In this document: positions 36,901 through 46,837 of the stretch, one piece after another
Layout: the number at the start of each line of letters is the position of its first letter
How positions within the stretch are numbered: position 1 is the first letter of the stretch
Assembly: GCF_019219095.1 (NCBI RefSeq)
Contig: NZ_JAHUWH010000006.1
Span: 124,001 to 188,000 of the forward strand
Length of the DNA stretch: 64,000 nt
Reading direction: 5' to 3'
Origin: Acidovorax sp. sic0104
GTDB taxonomy: Bacteria > Pseudomonadota > Gammaproteobacteria > Burkholderiales > Burkholderiaceae_C
Position numbers and translations under genes: made by a program
The notes under the pieces: generated by a model
What the model saw: only the letters and a program-made list of their open reading frames with translations
Told to the model about the DNA's origin: nothing
Database searches by the model: none

Positions 36901-37761
36901 TCAGCGGCTGGGCGCCATGTCCTCGCGCATGCGCAGGAAGCTCGCAAAACGGGGCAGCCCGCTTTCGTGCGTGCCGCGATACCGGTAGGTGACCCAGCTG
37001 CCCACGGGCGGCGGGTCGGCCCGCTGGGCGTCATTGAAACCGGCTCCGAGCTTGAACCTCTGCCCCGACGGCATCTCCACCAGCAGGGCGCCCATGCGGC
37101 CTTCGTGCCGGCCTTTGCCGGCCAGGTGGGCCACGACGCGTGCTTCGGTGTCTGCGTGGGTCTTGACCTTGATGAGGTCGTCGCTGCGCCCGCCTTGGTA
37201 CAGCGACGCGCCCCGGTGCAGCATCAGACCCTCGCCACCCGCCCGCACCGTGCGCTGCAACAGAGCCTGCAGCGCGGCGTCCGAGACGATGCGCCGCTGC
37301 TCCACTGCCTGCACCCACGGCTGGCCGATGCGCCGGGTCAGGGCCACGAGGGCGGGAATGCGCTCGTCGAACGTGCCGCCATGCTGCGGCAGGTCGAACA
37401 CCATGAACTTGATCTGGCGCCACGCGGCGTCGCCTGCCTGCTGCTGGCGCGTGGTGGACTGCGCATGCGCAAAGCGCCCGCGCCCGGCCCACAGCTCTCC
37501 GTCCATCGGCGTGTCGGCCGGCCAGCCCGCCGTGAACCACGCGGGCGGGGCGATGGTCTCGCCGCCGCGCGTGCGCAGGATTTGGCCGTCCCAATAGCCG
37601 CGCACGCCGTCGTACTTCTCGCTCACCCAGTAGTCCGCCAGCGGCATGCCGGGGCGGTACACATTGGCCAGCAGCAGCGCGGGCGCATCGGCCGCAAGCG
37701 CGGGCATGGGGCTGGCAACCATCAGGGCTGCGCCCCAGGTCAGCCAGCGTCTTCGAAGCAT
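36901..37761 (-). CDS. Exported ATP-dependent DNA ligase, LigE-type
   Basis: A 286-residue minimal ATP-dependent DNA ligase. It carries an N-terminal signal peptide (WLTWGAALMVASPMPALAAD, cleavage near 24), so it should act in the periplasm. The nucleotidyltransferase motif I is EKYDGVRG with the adenylated Lys at 49, motif III is KFMVFDLP, motif IV is GGEGLMLHR, and motif V is LIKVKTH. The OB-fold ends with GSWVTYRYRG. Small size and signal match the LigE group of proteobacteria, which has been linked to extracellular DNA, uptake or biofilm rather than chromosomal replication. It is flanked by fabI upstream (separated by a family A repeat) on the same strand. Confidence 0.92.
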   Translation of the reverse strand: MLRRRWLTWGAALMVASPMPALAADAPALLLANVYRPGMPLADYWVSEKYDGVRGYWDGQILRTRGGETIAPPAWFTAGWPADTPMDGELWAGRGRFAHAQSTTRQQQAGDAAWRQIKFMVFDLPQHGGTFDERIPALVALTRRIGQPWVQAVEQRRIVSDAALQALLQRTVRAGGEGLMLHRGASLYQGGRSDDLIKVKTHADTEARVVAHLAGKGRHEGRMGALLVEMPSGQRFKLGAGFNDAQRADPPPVGSWVTYRYRGTHESGLPRFASFLRMREDMAPSR

Positions 37762-37830
37762 GGTGCTATTGAATTAATAGCTACTGCCGCTTGTGCTGCA
37801 AGCGGTAGAGCCGGTTTTCGAACGGATTAG
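37762..37830 (-). repeat. Family A repeat, best-preserved copy
   Basis: Two adjacent hairpins: GCTATTGAATTAATAGC, then CCGCTTG-TGCTG-CAAGCGG. It separates fabI from the ligase gene. Confidence 0.8.
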
Positions 37831-37846
37831 ATCAGGATGGCGCGGA

Positions 37847-38647
37847 TCAGACCTGGTCGGCGCTCAGGCCAGCGGTCTGGCTGAAGCCGCCGTCCACATA
37901 CGTGATCTCGGCCGTGAGGCCGGAGGCCAGGTCCGACAGCAGGAAGGCGGCCACATTGCCCACATCTTCGATCGTCACGTTGCGGCGCAGGGGCGATGCA
38001 TCGGCCACGCGGGACAGCAGCTTGCCGAAATCCTTGATGCCGCTGGCCGCCAGCGTCTTGATGGGGCCGGCGCTGATGCCGTTGGCGCGGATGGCGCGGC
38101 CGTCTTCGGTGCGGCCGACGGCCTCGGCGAGGTAGCGCACGCTCGCTTCCAGGCTGGCCTTGGCCAGGCCCATGGTGTTGTAGTTGGGGATGGAACGCAG
38201 CGCGCCCAGGTACGACAGCGTGATCAGCGACGACTTGTCGTTCAGATAGGGCAGGGCCGCCTTGGCCATGGCCGGGAAGCTGTAGGCGCTGATGTCGTGC
38301 GCAATGCGGAAGCCTTCACGGCTCAGGCCGTCCAGGAAGTTGCCTGCAATCGCCTCGCGCGGTGCGAAGCCGATGCTGTGCACGAAGCCGTCGAACTTCG
38401 GCCAGGTCTGCGCCAGGTCGGAGAACATGCGCTCGATCTGCTCGTCGCTGGCCACGTCGCAGTCAAAGATGAGCTTGGAGTCGAACTCGGCCGCAAAGTC
38501 GGTGATGCGGTCCTTGAAGCGCTCACCCACGTAGCTGAAGGCCAGTTCCGCGCCTTGCGCGTGACAGGCCTTGGCGATGCCGTAGGCGATGGAACGATTG
38601 GACAGCACGCCCGTGATGAGCAGCTTCTTGCCGGCGAGGAAACCCAT
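37847..38647 (-). CDS. fabI: Enoyl-[acyl-carrier-protein] reductase (NADH)
   Basis: A 266-residue SDR-fold enzyme performing the last reduction of each fatty-acid elongation cycle. The cofactor region is [20 protein letters not shown] (residues about 9-28), the FabI-type glycine motif G-x5-SIA. The active-site pair is Tyr-x6-Lys in [13 protein letters not shown] near 156-163, preceded by SYLGALRS with the first Tyr. [14 protein letters not shown] near 190 is the flexible loop contacted by triclosan-type inhibitors in characterised FabI. ATG at 38647 is clear. It is divergent from yejA, with 117 bp between for both promoters. Confidence 0.97.
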   Translation of the reverse strand: MGFLAGKKLLITGVLSNRSIAYGIAKACHAQGAELAFSYVGERFKDRITDFAAEFDSKLIFDCDVASDEQIERMFSDLAQTWPKFDGFVHSIGFAPREAIAGNFLDGLSREGFRIAHDISAYSFPAMAKAALPYLNDKSSLITLSYLGALRSIPNYNTMGLAKASLEASVRYLAEAVGRTEDGRAIRANGISAGPIKTLAASGIKDFGKLLSRVADASPLRRNVTIEDVGNVAAFLLSDLASGLTAEITYVDGGFSQTAGLSADQV

Positions 38648-38764
38648 TGTTGTTCTCCTGTGGAATGCATGGAATGAGGGAGGGCATCGCTGCAGCCGTG
38701 CGGGGCGGTAGGAAATCCCCACGGCCTGCGCGGCGGCGATGCAGACGTAGTGCAGAATTGTCGC

Positions 38765-40570
38765 ATGCGGTTTTGGCTCACTTTTCTGCTGACGGTATGC
38801 GCGGCGCCCGCCTGGGCAGCCCACGGCTATGCGCTGTGGGACGACCTCAAGTACCCGGAGGGCTTCACGCATTTCGATTACGTGAACCCCGATGCCCCCA
38901 AGGGTGGCGAGCTGCGCATGGTGAGCAACCTGCGCTACTCCACGTTTGACAAGTACAACCCGTTCACCATGAAGGGCTCGGTACCCGCCTACCTGAGCGA
39001 GTTGCTGTTCGAGACGCTGCTCACCGGCTCCATGGACGAGACCGCCTCCGCCTATGGCCTGCTGGCCGAAGACGTGCAGGTGGCCGACGACCGCCTGAGC
39101 GCCACCTTCCGCCTGCGCGCCGAAGCCCGTTTTCACAACGGCGACGCGGTGGAGGCGGCGGACGTCAAGCACAGCTACGACATGCTGATCAGCCCGCAGG
39201 CGTCGCCCAGCTACGCCACGCTGCTGCAGGAAGTGGCGGGGGTCGATGTGCTGGACAAGCGCACCGTGCGCTTTCGCTTCAAGCAGCCCAACCGCGAGTT
39301 GCCCTTGACCGTGGGCAGCGTGCCGGTTTTCAGCCGGGCCTGGGGGCGCGGGCCCGATGGCAAGGCCAAACCGTTCGACCAGATCGTGACCGATACCCCC
39401 ATCGGCAGCGGACCGTACCGCATCGGCGATGTGAAGTTCGGCCGTGACATCACCTACCAGCGTGATCCGAAGTACTGGGGCCGCGACCTCAACGTCAACC
39501 GGGGTGCGCACAACTTCGACCGCATCACCGTCAAGATCTACAAGGACAACACTGCGCGCCTGGAGGCCATGAAGGCGGGCGAGTTCGACTTCATGACCAT
39601 CTATTCGGCCGGTGACTGGGCGCGGCGCATCGACGGCAAGCTCTTCAAGCAGGGCGTGCTGACCAAGAAGGACATGAAGCACCGCCTTCCCTCGGGCTTT
39701 CAGAGCTATGTGCTCAATACCCGCCGCCCGCTGCTGCAGGACGTGCGCGTGCGCGAGGCGCTGGGCCTGGCCATCGACTACGAGTGGATGAACCGCCAGA
39801 TGTTCTATGGCGGCTACCCGCGCGTGAAGGACCTGTTCGGCAACACCAGTTGCCAGGCCACGGGCACGCCCGGGCCTGACGAGCTGGCGTTGCTCGAGCG
39901 TTGGCGTGGCAAGGTGCCCGACACCGTGTTCGGCCCCATGTACACGCCACCCAGCACGGAAGGCGAGGGCCATTCGCTGCGCGACAACCTGCGCCGCGCG
40001 CGGCAGTTGCTCGCCGACGCCGGCTGGACGTACCGCGATGGCGCCCTGCGCAATGCCGACGGCAAGGCCATGGAGATCGAGTTCCTGGACAGCAAGGAAG
40101 CCGGTGCCCGCACCGTGACGCCCTGGATCCGGAACCTGGAGAAGCTGGGCATCACGCTGCGCTTCACCACCGTGGACTTCGCGCTGTACCTGCAGCGCCT
40201 GGACAAGTTCGACTACGACATGATCAGCCTGGCCTACCCGGGCACCTACAACCCCGGCCAGGCGATGAAGGAGCTGTTCGGCAGCCAGGGCGTGAAGGTC
40301 GAGGGGTCGAGCAACCACGCGGGGGTGAACAGCCCGGCGGTGGATGCCCTGGTCACCGCGCTCACCCGCGCCAGGAGCCAGGCCGAGATGCTGCCCGCCT
40401 GCCGTGCGCTGGACCGCGTGATCATGCACAGCCACTACCTCATCCCCCAGTGGACGCTGGAGTCGCACCGGGTGGTCTACAACCAGCAGCGCCTGGCGTA
40501 CAAGGAGCCCATGCCCCCCTATGCCAAGGCGGAAGAGTGGCTGATGTTCTCCTGGTGGACCAGGCAATGA
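38765..40570 (+). CDS. yejA: Peptide ABC transporter substrate-binding protein YejA
   Basis: A 601-residue periplasmic receptor of the extracellular solute-binding family 5 (peptide/oligopeptide class). The signal peptide is [20 protein letters not shown], followed by [20 protein letters not shown], the opening typical of Yej[21 protein letters not shown] near 210 is the conserved family 5 motif. In E. coli the Yej system imports microcin C and related peptides. ATG 38765 is chosen over an upstream GTG. It heads the yejABEF operon; a spurious 25-codon frame separates its stop from yejB. Confidence 0.95.
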   Translation: MRFWLTFLLTVCAAPAWAAHGYALWDDLKYPEGFTHFDYVNPDAPKGGELRMVSNLRYSTFDKYNPFTMKGSVPAYLSELLFETLLTGSMDETASAYGLLAEDVQVADDRLSATFRLRAEARFHNGDAVEAADVKHSYDMLISPQASPSYATLLQEVAGVDVLDKRTVRFRFKQPNRELPLTVGSVPVFSRAWGRGPDGKAKPFDQIVTDTPIGSGPYRIGDVKFGRDITYQRDPKYWGRDLNVNRGAHNFDRITVKIYKDNTARLEAMKAGEFDFMTIYSAGDWARRIDGKLFKQGVLTKKDMKHRLPSGFQSYVLNTRRPLLQDVRVREALGLAIDYEWMNRQMFYGGYPRVKDLFGNTSCQATGTPGPDELALLERWRGKVPDTVFGPMYTPPSTEGEGHSLRDNLRRARQLLADAGWTYRDGALRNADGKAMEIEFLDSKEAGARTVTPWIRNLEKLGITLRFTTVDFALYLQRLDKFDYDMISLAYPGTYNPGQAMKELFGSQGVKVEGSSNHAGVNSPAVDALVTALTRARSQAEMLPACRALDRVIMHSHYLIPQWTLESHRVVYNQQRLAYKEPMPPYAKAEEWLMFSWWTRQ

Positions 40571-40650
40571 ACGAGCACTCGCCCGATTCGCTGCACACCG
40601 GGGGCCTGCCGATGTCCTTGCGCCGTACACCGTTCCCTCGATAGCCGAAC

Positions 40651-41682
40651 ATGCTCGCCTACATCGCCAAACGTCTGTTGTTGATGCTGCCCACTTTGCT
40701 GGGCGTGCTGCTGTTGACCTTTGCGGTGATCCAGTTCGTGCCCGGCGGGCCCGTGGAGCAGTACATGGCGGAAGCCCGGACCGCCGCCGGCAAGGGCGGC
40801 GTCGAGAGTGGCAGCATGGCCTACCGGGGAGACCAGGGCGTGGACCCCAAGCGCCTGGAGCAGATCAAGGCGCTGTACGGTTTCGACAAACCCGCGCACG
40901 AGCGCTTCTTGCAGATGCTGGGGCAGTTCGCGCGGTTCGACCTGGGCAAGAGCTTCTTCCAGAACAAGGACGTGTGGACCCTGGTCAAGGAGAAGCTCCC
41001 CGTGTCCATCAGCCTCGGGCTGTGGACCTTCTTCATCAGCTACCTGGTGGCCGTGCCCCTGGGCGTGGCCAAGGCCGTGCGGGCCGGCTCGCGCTTCGAC
41101 CTGGTGACCACGCTGCTCATCCTGGTGGGCTATGCTATACCCGGCTTCGTACTGGGCGTGGCGCTGCTCGTGATCTTCGGCGGTCAGCTACAGTGGTTCC
41201 CGCTGCGCGGGCTGACCTCGTCCAACTGGGACGAACTCAGCTGGGGTGCGCGCATCGTCGACTACCTGTGGCACATCACGCTGCCCGTCACGGCGATGGT
41301 GCTGGGCAGTTTCGCGGTCACGGCCATGCTGACCAAGAACGCGTTCCTCGAAGAGATCCGCAAGCAGTACGTGCTCACGGCCCGCGCCAAGGGGTTGAGC
41401 GAGCGGCAGGTGCTGTGGAAGCACGTGTTCCGCAATGCGCTCATCCCCATCGTCACCGGTTTTCCGGCGGCGTTCATCGGGGCGTTCTTCACGGGCTCGC
41501 TGCTCATCGAGACACTGTTCTCGCTCGACGGCCTGGGCCTGCTCAGCTACGAGAGCGTGATCCGGCGCGACTACCCCGTGGTGCTGGGCACCCTGTACCT
41601 GTTCACCCTCATCGGGCTGGTGACCAAGCTCATCAGCGACCTGTGCTACGTGTGGGTGGACCCGCGCGTGAAGTTCGATTGA
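40651..41682 (+). CDS. yejB: Peptide ABC transporter permease YejB
   Basis: A 343-residue inner-membrane permease with about six transmembrane segments. It has the first-helix signature [20 protein letters not shown] and the ABC-permease EAA loop ([20 protein letters not shown] near 239-258) that contacts the ATPase. The segment [20 protein letters not shown] (residues about 52-71) is the longer periplasmic loop of the YejB subtype, ahead of [18 protein letters not shown]. It follows yejA by 80 bp and precedes yejE by 16 bp, consistent with one transcript. Confidence 0.95.
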   Translation: MLAYIAKRLLLMLPTLLGVLLLTFAVIQFVPGGPVEQYMAEARTAAGKGGVESGSMAYRGDQGVDPKRLEQIKALYGFDKPAHERFLQMLGQFARFDLGKSFFQNKDVWTLVKEKLPVSISLGLWTFFISYLVAVPLGVAKAVRAGSRFDLVTTLLILVGYAIPGFVLGVALLVIFGGQLQWFPLRGLTSSNWDELSWGARIVDYLWHITLPVTAMVLGSFAVTAMLTKNAFLEEIRKQYVLTARAKGLSERQVLWKHVFRNALIPIVTGFPAAFIGAFFTGSLLIETLFSLDGLGLLSYESVIRRDYPVVLGTLYLFTLIGLVTKLISDLCYVWVDPRVKFD

Positions 41683-41698
41683 CCCCCACCTGCACGGC

Positions 41699-42745
41699 AT
41701 GAGCACTGCTTCTTCCTCGCCATCGCCTTCGCTCTCGCCCGCCCGCCGCGCCTGGCTGCGCTTCAGGCGAAACCGGCTGGGCTACTGGAGCTTGCTGATC
41801 TTCAGCACCCTGGTGGCCATCAGCCTGTGCGCGGAGCTGATCAGCAATGACAAACCCATCATCGTGCGCTACGAGGGGCAGACCTACTTCCCCATGCTCA
41901 AGGACTACCCCGAGACCACCTTCGGGGGGGACTTCGAGGCGCCGACCGACTACCTCGATCCCTTCATCAAGGAACGGCTGAGCCAGGGCGGCAACTGGGC
42001 GGTGTACACCTTGAATACCTACGGACCCAACACCCTCAACTACTTCGCCAAATCACCCAACCCGTCGGCGCCCACCACCGACAACTGGCTGGGCACCGAC
42101 GACCGGGGCCGCGACCTGCTGGCGCAACTTCTGTATGGCTTTCGGGTGAGCGTTCTGTTCGGGCTGGCGCTCACCGTCACCGGCGTCGTGCTGGGGGTGA
42201 TCACGGGCGCCATCCAGGGCTTCTTCGGGGGCAAGGTGGACCTGGCTTTCCAGCGCTTCATCGAGATCTGGGGCTCCATGCCCGAGCTGTATTTGCTCAT
42301 CATCTTCAGCGCCGTGTTCGCACCCAGCGTGTCGCTGCTGCTCATCCTGCTGTCCCTTTTCGGCTGGATGGGGCTGTCCGACTACGTGCGTGCCGAATTC
42401 CTGCGCAACCGGCAGCTCGACTATGTGAAGGCCGCCCGCGCCCTGGGTGTGGGCAACGGCCAGATCATCTGGCGCCACATCCTGCCCAACAGCCTGACGC
42501 CGGTGGTCACCTTCCTGCCGTTTCGCATGAGTGCCGCCATCCTCGCGCTCACCTCGCTCGACTTCCTGGGCCTGGGCGTGCCGCCGGGCACGCCGTCGCT
42601 GGGCGAGCTGCTGAGCCAGGGCAAGAACAGCATCGATGCCTGGTGGATCTCGCTGTCCACCTTCGCGGTGCTGGTCACGACCTTGCTGCTGCTGACCTTC
42701 ATGGGCGACGCCTTGCGCGATGCTCTGGACCCCCGAAAACAATGA
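41699..42745 (+). CDS. yejE: Peptide ABC transporter permease YejE
   Basis: A 348-residue second permease subunit. After a Ser/Pro-rich cytoplasmic start it has FRRNRLGYWSLLIFSTLVAI, then the large periplasmic insertion typical of YejE (TYFPMLKDYPETTFGGDFEA, residues about 62-81). LGTDDRGRDLLAQLLYGFRV is the conserved pattern of the OppC-like family, and DYVKAARALGVGNGQIIWRH is the EAA loop. Start 16 bp after yejB. The stop is followed by a family B repeat that lies between yejE and yejF. Confidence 0.95.
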   Translation: MSTASSSPSPSLSPARRAWLRFRRNRLGYWSLLIFSTLVAISLCAELISNDKPIIVRYEGQTYFPMLKDYPETTFGGDFEAPTDYLDPFIKERLSQGGNWAVYTLNTYGPNTLNYFAKSPNPSAPTTDNWLGTDDRGRDLLAQLLYGFRVSVLFGLALTVTGVVLGVITGAIQGFFGGKVDLAFQRFIEIWGSMPELYLLIIFSAVFAPSVSLLLILLSLFGWMGLSDYVRAEFLRNRQLDYVKAARALGVGNGQIIWRHILPNSLTPVVTFLPFRMSAAILALTSLDFLGLGVPPGTPSLGELLSQGKNSIDAWWISLSTFAVLVTTLLLLTFMGDALRDALDPRKQ

Positions 42746-42748
42746 ACA

Positions 42749-42845
42749 CCCCCCTGAGTCGCTTCGCGCCTTCCCCCCTCTCTCGGCTTCGCCGGGAGGG
42801 GGGACGCCGCCAGCGCGGCGGGGCGGCCCTTGCGCGGCGTCCGCC
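42749..42845 (+). repeat. Family B repeat inside the yej operon
   Basis: CCCCCTGAGTCGCTTCGCGC, a CTCTCGGCTTCGCCGGGAG hairpin and GGGGGGACGCCGCCAGCGCG. The last part matches the inverted copy at 63844-63920. It lies between yejE and yejF and could reduce yejF expression. Confidence 0.75.
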
Positions 42846-42914
42846 GGCCTGGTGCGTGCCAGTTGCGGGCGCCCAATGCGGCATCATCAGCCCGCTGCGA
42901 ACGACAGGCAAGCC

Positions 42915-44564
42915 ATGAGCCTCCCACTCCAACCCCCATCCTCGTCCGCGCCGCTGCTGGAGGTGAAAGACCTTTCGGTGCGCTTCGGCACCAAAGAGGT
43001 CGTGCGCGGCGTCGGCTTCACCATCGCGCCCGGCGAAAAGCTGGCCCTGGTGGGCGAGTCGGGCTCGGGCAAGACCATCACCGCGCTCAGCCTGCTGCGG
43101 CTGGCGGGCAATGCGGCCATCACGGGGCAGGCGGTGCTGCGCGGGCAGCGCGACCTGCTGGCGCTGACCGAGCGCGAGATGCGGGGCGTGCGTGGCGGCG
43201 ACATCGCCATGGTGTTCCAGGAACCCATGACCGCGCTCAATCCGCTCATGACCATCGGCGTGCAGATCGCCGAGATCCTGCAGCTCAAGAAGGGCCTCAC
43301 GGGCGCGCAGTGTGCCCAGGCCGCCGTCGAGCTGCTGGCCAAGACCGGCATCCCCGAGCCCGCGCGGCGCGCCAACAGTTTTCCGCACCAGCTCTCGGGC
43401 GGCCAGCGCCAGCGCGCCATGATCGCGATGGCACTGGCCAGCGAGCCGCAACTGCTGCTGGCCGACGAGCCCACGACCGCGCTGGACGTGACCCTGCGCG
43501 GCCAGATCCTGGACCTGCTGTCCGACCTGCAGCGGGCCAACGGCATGGCCGTGCTGCTCATCACGCACGACCTGAACCTGGTGCGCCGTTTTGCCGATCG
43601 CGTGGCCGTGATGGAGCAGGGTGTGCTGGTGGAGCAGGGGCCCGTGGCCGAAGTGTTCGGCGCGCCGCAGCATGCCTACACCCGCCGCCTGATCGCCAGC
43701 CAGCCGCGCCGCGACGTGGCACCCGCCGATTCGCCCCCCGGCACGCCGCCCGTGGTGCGCACGCAGGACCTGCGCGTGGTCTACCCTACGCCGCTGCCCG
43801 GCATTCGCGGATGGTTCCAGAAGGGCGAGTTCGTGGCGGTGCAGGGCGCCACGCTGTCGCTGCTGCCGGGAGAGACGCTGGGCGTGGTGGGCGAGTCCGG
43901 CTCGGGCAAGTCCACCCTGGCGCAGGCCATTCTGGGCCTGTTGCCGCATGCGGGGCAACTGCAGGTGGGTGGGCAGGCATGGCAGCAGCCCGCGATGCGC
44001 AACACGCCGGCCAACCAGCAGCTGCGCCGCCGCGTGCAGGTGGTGTTCCAGGACCCGTTTTCGTCGCTGTCGCCGCGCCTCACCGTGGAAGAAATCGTGG
44101 GCGAGGGCCTCAAGGTGCACGAGAGCGCCCTGGGCGTGGCCGGGCGCCGCGGCCGCGTGGAGTCCGTGCTGGCCGAGGTAGGCCTGGCAGAGGCGCAGTA
44201 CCCGCGTTTGCTGGATCGCTACCCGCATGAGTTTTCTGGCGGCCAGCGCCAGCGGCTGGCCATTGCCCGAGCGCTCATCGTGCAGCCGCAGGTTCTGGTA
44301 CTCGACGAACCCACCAGTGCGCTCGATGTCACCATCCAGCAGCAGGTGCTGGGCCTTTTGCAACGGCTGCAGAAAGAAAAGGGCTTGAGTTACCTGCTCA
44401 TCACCCACGACGTCGACGTGATCCGCGCCATGGCGCACAACGTGCTGGTGATGAAGGACGGTGCGGTGCTGGAGCACGGCACGGTGGAACAGGTGCTGGA
44501 CGCACCGCAGCACCCGTATACCCAGCGCCTGGTGGCCGCGGCCACGGCGCCGCAGGTGGCTTAG
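42915..44564 (+). CDS. yejF: Dual-ATPase ABC transporter ATP-binding protein YejF
   Basis: A 549-residue protein with two fused ATPase domains, as in E. coli YejF. The first has Walker A GESGSGKT near residues 48-55, signature LSGGQRQRAM near 160 and Walker B LLLADEPTTALD. The second has GESGSGKS near 326, FSGGQRQRLA near 440 and VLVLDEPTSALD. The two oligopeptide C-terminal extensions (PQHAYTRRLIAS and PQHPYTQRLVAA) are present. The ATG at 42915 (MSLPLQPPSSSAPLLEVKDL) is chosen; the open frame upstream runs through a repeat and is not real. Last gene of yejABEF. Confidence 0.95.
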   Translation: MSLPLQPPSSSAPLLEVKDLSVRFGTKEVVRGVGFTIAPGEKLALVGESGSGKTITALSLLRLAGNAAITGQAVLRGQRDLLALTEREMRGVRGGDIAMVFQEPMTALNPLMTIGVQIAEILQLKKGLTGAQCAQAAVELLAKTGIPEPARRANSFPHQLSGGQRQRAMIAMALASEPQLLLADEPTTALDVTLRGQILDLLSDLQRANGMAVLLITHDLNLVRRFADRVAVMEQGVLVEQGPVAEVFGAPQHAYTRRLIASQPRRDVAPADSPPGTPPVVRTQDLRVVYPTPLPGIRGWFQKGEFVAVQGATLSLLPGETLGVVGESGSGKSTLAQAILGLLPHAGQLQVGGQAWQQPAMRNTPANQQLRRRVQVVFQDPFSSLSPRLTVEEIVGEGLKVHESALGVAGRRGRVESVLAEVGLAEAQYPRLLDRYPHEFSGGQRQRLAIARALIVQPQVLVLDEPTSALDVTIQQQVLGLLQRLQKEKGLSYLLITHDVDVIRAMAHNVLVMKDGAVLEHGTVEQVLDAPQHPYTQRLVAAATAPQVA

Positions 44565-44629
44565 GCCTGCGCCCTGGCGCTCGCTGGACCGCACTGCTGC
44601 GCTCTGCCCTCTACCACCTGCCAACGCCT

Positions 44630-44672
44630 GCCAATCAAGCGGTGTTTGCTATCTTTTCCATAGCTTATGGTG
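44630..44672 (+). repeat. Family A repeat (short form)
   Basis: CAAGCGGTG then GCTATCTTTTCCATAGC hairpin, between yejF and the convergent lipocalin gene; could end either transcript. Confidence 0.65.
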
Positions 44673-44784
44673 GGCTGGCAGGCCGGCTGGCGGATGAGTG
44701 TTTGCCGCGCCGTGCCCTGCGTGCTTCCGGGCTCCGGCCACCCAATGCAGCCTAAACCCGATGTCGCTGGGCGCAGTTCGCCGG

Positions 44785-45381
44785 TCAGGTCATGACCGCG
44801 CGCCTGGCATGCTGTTCCGTGGCAGGCGGCGCCCACTGGATGCGGTTCACGTCGATGCCCAGGGCCTGCGCACGCTCCAGGAGGTGCTCGCGCACATGCC
44901 AGGGCAGGGTGGGGGTGCGCGAGAGGATCCACAGGTAATCCTTGCTCGACCCCACCACCATTGCCCACTGGTAGTTCTCGTCCAGCGCCACCACGTTGTA
45001 GCCGCCATAGAAAGGCCCGAAGAACGACACCTTCAGCGCGGCGCGGGTGGGCTCATCCACGAAGCTGGCGGTGCCCTCGGCTTCCTTCCATTCCTTGCGC
45101 ACCGGGTCGTAGCCGCGGTTCACCACCTTCACGGTGTCGTCGGCGTTGCGGGTGTAGGTGGCGCTGGTCTGGGTGAGCCCGCGCTCGAACGAATGGTCGA
45201 TGCGGGCCACCTCGTGCCAGTGGCCGGTGTAGCGGTCCACGTCGAACCCCGTCACGGCCTGGATGCCTTCGGGGCTGCGGGGCGTGGAGCAGGCCGACAG
45301 GACCAGCACGGCCAGCAAGGCTGCGGCGCCCACCACCAAGGGCCAGGGGGAATGGCGGCTGGGAGGGGTGTGGATGCGCAT
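44785..45381 (-). CDS. blc: Lipocalin family lipoprotein (Blc-like)
   Basis: A 198-residue outer-membrane lipoprotein. The signal has a lipobox LSAC (Cys near residue 31). The lipocalin signature FDVDRYTGHWHEVARIDHSF near 47-66 carries the conserved Gly-x-Trp, followed by VNRGYDPVRKEWKEAEGTA and, near the end, YLWILSRTPTLPWHVREHLL. This is the Blc pattern. In E. coli Blc binds fatty acids and lysophospholipids and is induced in stationary phase. GGAG precedes ATG 45381. It is convergent with yejF. Confidence 0.93.
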   Translation of the reverse strand: MRIHTPPSRHSPWPLVVGAAALLAVLVLSACSTPRSPEGIQAVTGFDVDRYTGHWHEVARIDHSFERGLTQTSATYTRNADDTVKVVNRGYDPVRKEWKEAEGTASFVDEPTRAALKVSFFGPFYGGYNVVALDENYQWAMVVGSSKDYLWILSRTPTLPWHVREHLLERAQALGIDVNRIQWAPPATEQHARRAVMT

Positions 45382-45666
45382 GGGGGTTCTCCTGCAAGGT
45401 GGGTGGTGATGGCGATGTGGGCTGTTGCCCGCTACCGCCCCGGGGCTTGTTGCCGCGTGCCTTCTTTCTGCAGGCCAATGTAGTTTTGCCGCTGCGGTGC
45501 CTGTGTAGGTGGGCGCTGTCACGGCGTGTCGGTGGCGCATGAACGCCGGTGCAGGTGCCGGCAGTCGGTGGATGACTCGCGTCGTGGAAGCCCGCACCGC
45601 AAGGAGAGGAGCGGAGCGGCGAGGAGAGGAGGACAATGGTTGCCACCGCATCCTCCCCGCCCCGAC

Positions 45667-46275
45667 ATGCCTTCGACCACATCGCCACCATCCGTGGACT
45701 CCAGTGCTGGGGGGGCCGACCCGTGGGTGGCGCTGTACCGCCTCGCGCATGCCGGAGCGTCCACGGCCTCGGCGCCTTTCGCCGTGCTGCAGCTGGGCGC
45801 TGAGCAGACGCGCATCGCGTCCGGGCAGGAGCCCCTGGGGCCATCGGTGATAGTGACGCTGGCGCTGGGCTACGACAAGACCGCCCGCGACTTCTTTCGC
45901 AGCGCCGTGTCCACGCCGCTGCAGCTCGAGACGGCGATCGCCTCGGTCGAAGACGAGATCCACGCGGCGCGGCGCCCTCCTGCAAGCGGCCAGGCGCTGC
46001 ACGCCAAGGTCGTGCCGTGGTCGGCAGACCCAGGCCTGCATGAGCTGGCCACCTTGGCCGGCATTGCGCGTGGCCCGGTACGGGTGCTGCCGCTCGACGC
46101 CATGGAGCGCCTGTTCAACCGCCTGGCCGCAGTGTCCGAAGGCCGCCCCGCAGCGCACGAGGGCCTGCCGGAAAGCGCTGCCTTCGCGGCGCGCCTGCTG
46201 GTGCTGCGGGAGCTGATGCACCATGTGCCGTTCGATGCGGTCACGCTGGTGGACGAAACGGGATCGATAGCCTAG
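45667..46275 (+). CDS. Hypothetical protein
   Basis: A 202-residue protein I do not recognise. The N-terminal 20 residues are Ser/Pro-rich; the rest is a balanced soluble alpha/beta composition with no signal peptide, membrane segment or Cys. Notable segments are DPWVALYRLAHAGASTASAP, VIVTLALGYDKTARDFFRSA and AARLLVLRELMHHVPFDAVT. The start ATG 45667 is the only one that avoids an arginine-rich non-coding-like lead. No neighbours suggest an operon: a divergent lipocalin upstream and a family A repeat downstream. Coding bias supports a real gene; function unknown. Confidence 0.6.
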   Translation: MPSTTSPPSVDSSAGGADPWVALYRLAHAGASTASAPFAVLQLGAEQTRIASGQEPLGPSVIVTLALGYDKTARDFFRSAVSTPLQLETAIASVEDEIHAARRPPASGQALHAKVVPWSADPGLHELATLAGIARGPVRVLPLDAMERLFNRLAAVSEGRPAAHEGLPESAAFAARLLVLRELMHHVPFDAVTLVDETGSIA

Positions 46276-46282
46276 GCGTGAT

Positions 46283-46350
46283 GTAAAACCGGCCCCTGGC
46301 CCTTGTCTATAAAGCGCCAGATGCTATTTATTCAATAGCAATCTGCCCGT
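46283..46350 (+). repeat. Family A repeat
   Basis: AAAGCGCCAGATGCTATTTA and GCTATTTATTCAATAGC hairpin, between a hypothetical gene and the convergent FlxA-like gene. Confidence 0.75.
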
Positions 46351-46382
46351 CTGGCATGGACTGCGCCCTGTGTGCCAGGCTT

Positions 46383-46760
46383 TCAGGCGTAGGTATCGAC
46401 GGACTCTCCCAGCCCGGGTGTGCGGCGTGGAGCGGTGGGGCTTGCAGCCGCGTTGGCCGATGCTTCCCTGTCCGCCTTGGCCTGCCGTTGCGCCTGGGCC
46501 TGCTGTTGGGCTTGGGCACGGTCCATCTGCTCCTGCTGCGTCTGGCGCTGGATGGCGGCGATCTGCTGCTGCACCATCTGGATCTGCGCCTGCAGCAGCT
46601 TGACCTTCGCGGCCTTGGCCTTGGGCTCCATCTCCTGCCCGGCCACGTTGCGCAGCTCATTGGTCAGGTCGCGCAGCTGCTTTTGCAGCTTGTTGATGTT
46701 GCTGGCGGCGCTGGCGCTGGAGGCAGCGCCCGAAGACGGGGTGGCACTGGAGATCTGCAT
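46383..46760 (-). CDS. FlxA-like family protein
   Basis: A 125-residue hydrophilic protein matching the FlxA-like family: Ser/Ala-rich start, then a continuous coiled coil (INKLQKQLRDLTNELRNVAG, then KVKLLQAQIQMVQQQIAAIQ) and a Gln/Ala-rich extension, ending in a proline-containing tail. There is no signal peptide. E. coli FlxA is a flagellar-regulon protein of unknown role; no flagellar genes are nearby here. It starts at ATG 46760 and lies downstream of a LysR gene on the same strand without obvious coupling. Confidence 0.82.
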   Translation of the reverse strand: MQISSATPSSGAASSASAASNINKLQKQLRDLTNELRNVAGQEMEPKAKAAKVKLLQAQIQMVQQQIAAIQRQTQQEQMDRAQAQQQAQAQRQAKADREASANAAASPTAPRRTPGLGESVDTYA

Positions 46761-46837
46761 GCAGGCTTTATCGGCAATTCGGCGGCAATCTCAAGGGTTG
46801 CGCTGGCGCATTGTGTTTACCGGGTGCCATGGGGGCG

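Noticed and set aside
38648-40630. Extension of the fabI frame upstream by 661 codons
   Set aside because: Antisense to yejA and of shadow-frame composition; fabI has a clear canonical start at 38647.
40567-40644. 25-codon frame overlapping the yejA stop (ATGA) before yejB
   Set aside because: Could be a leader peptide coupling yejA to yejB, but there is no ribosome site of note and no recognisable sequence; not enough to call a gene.
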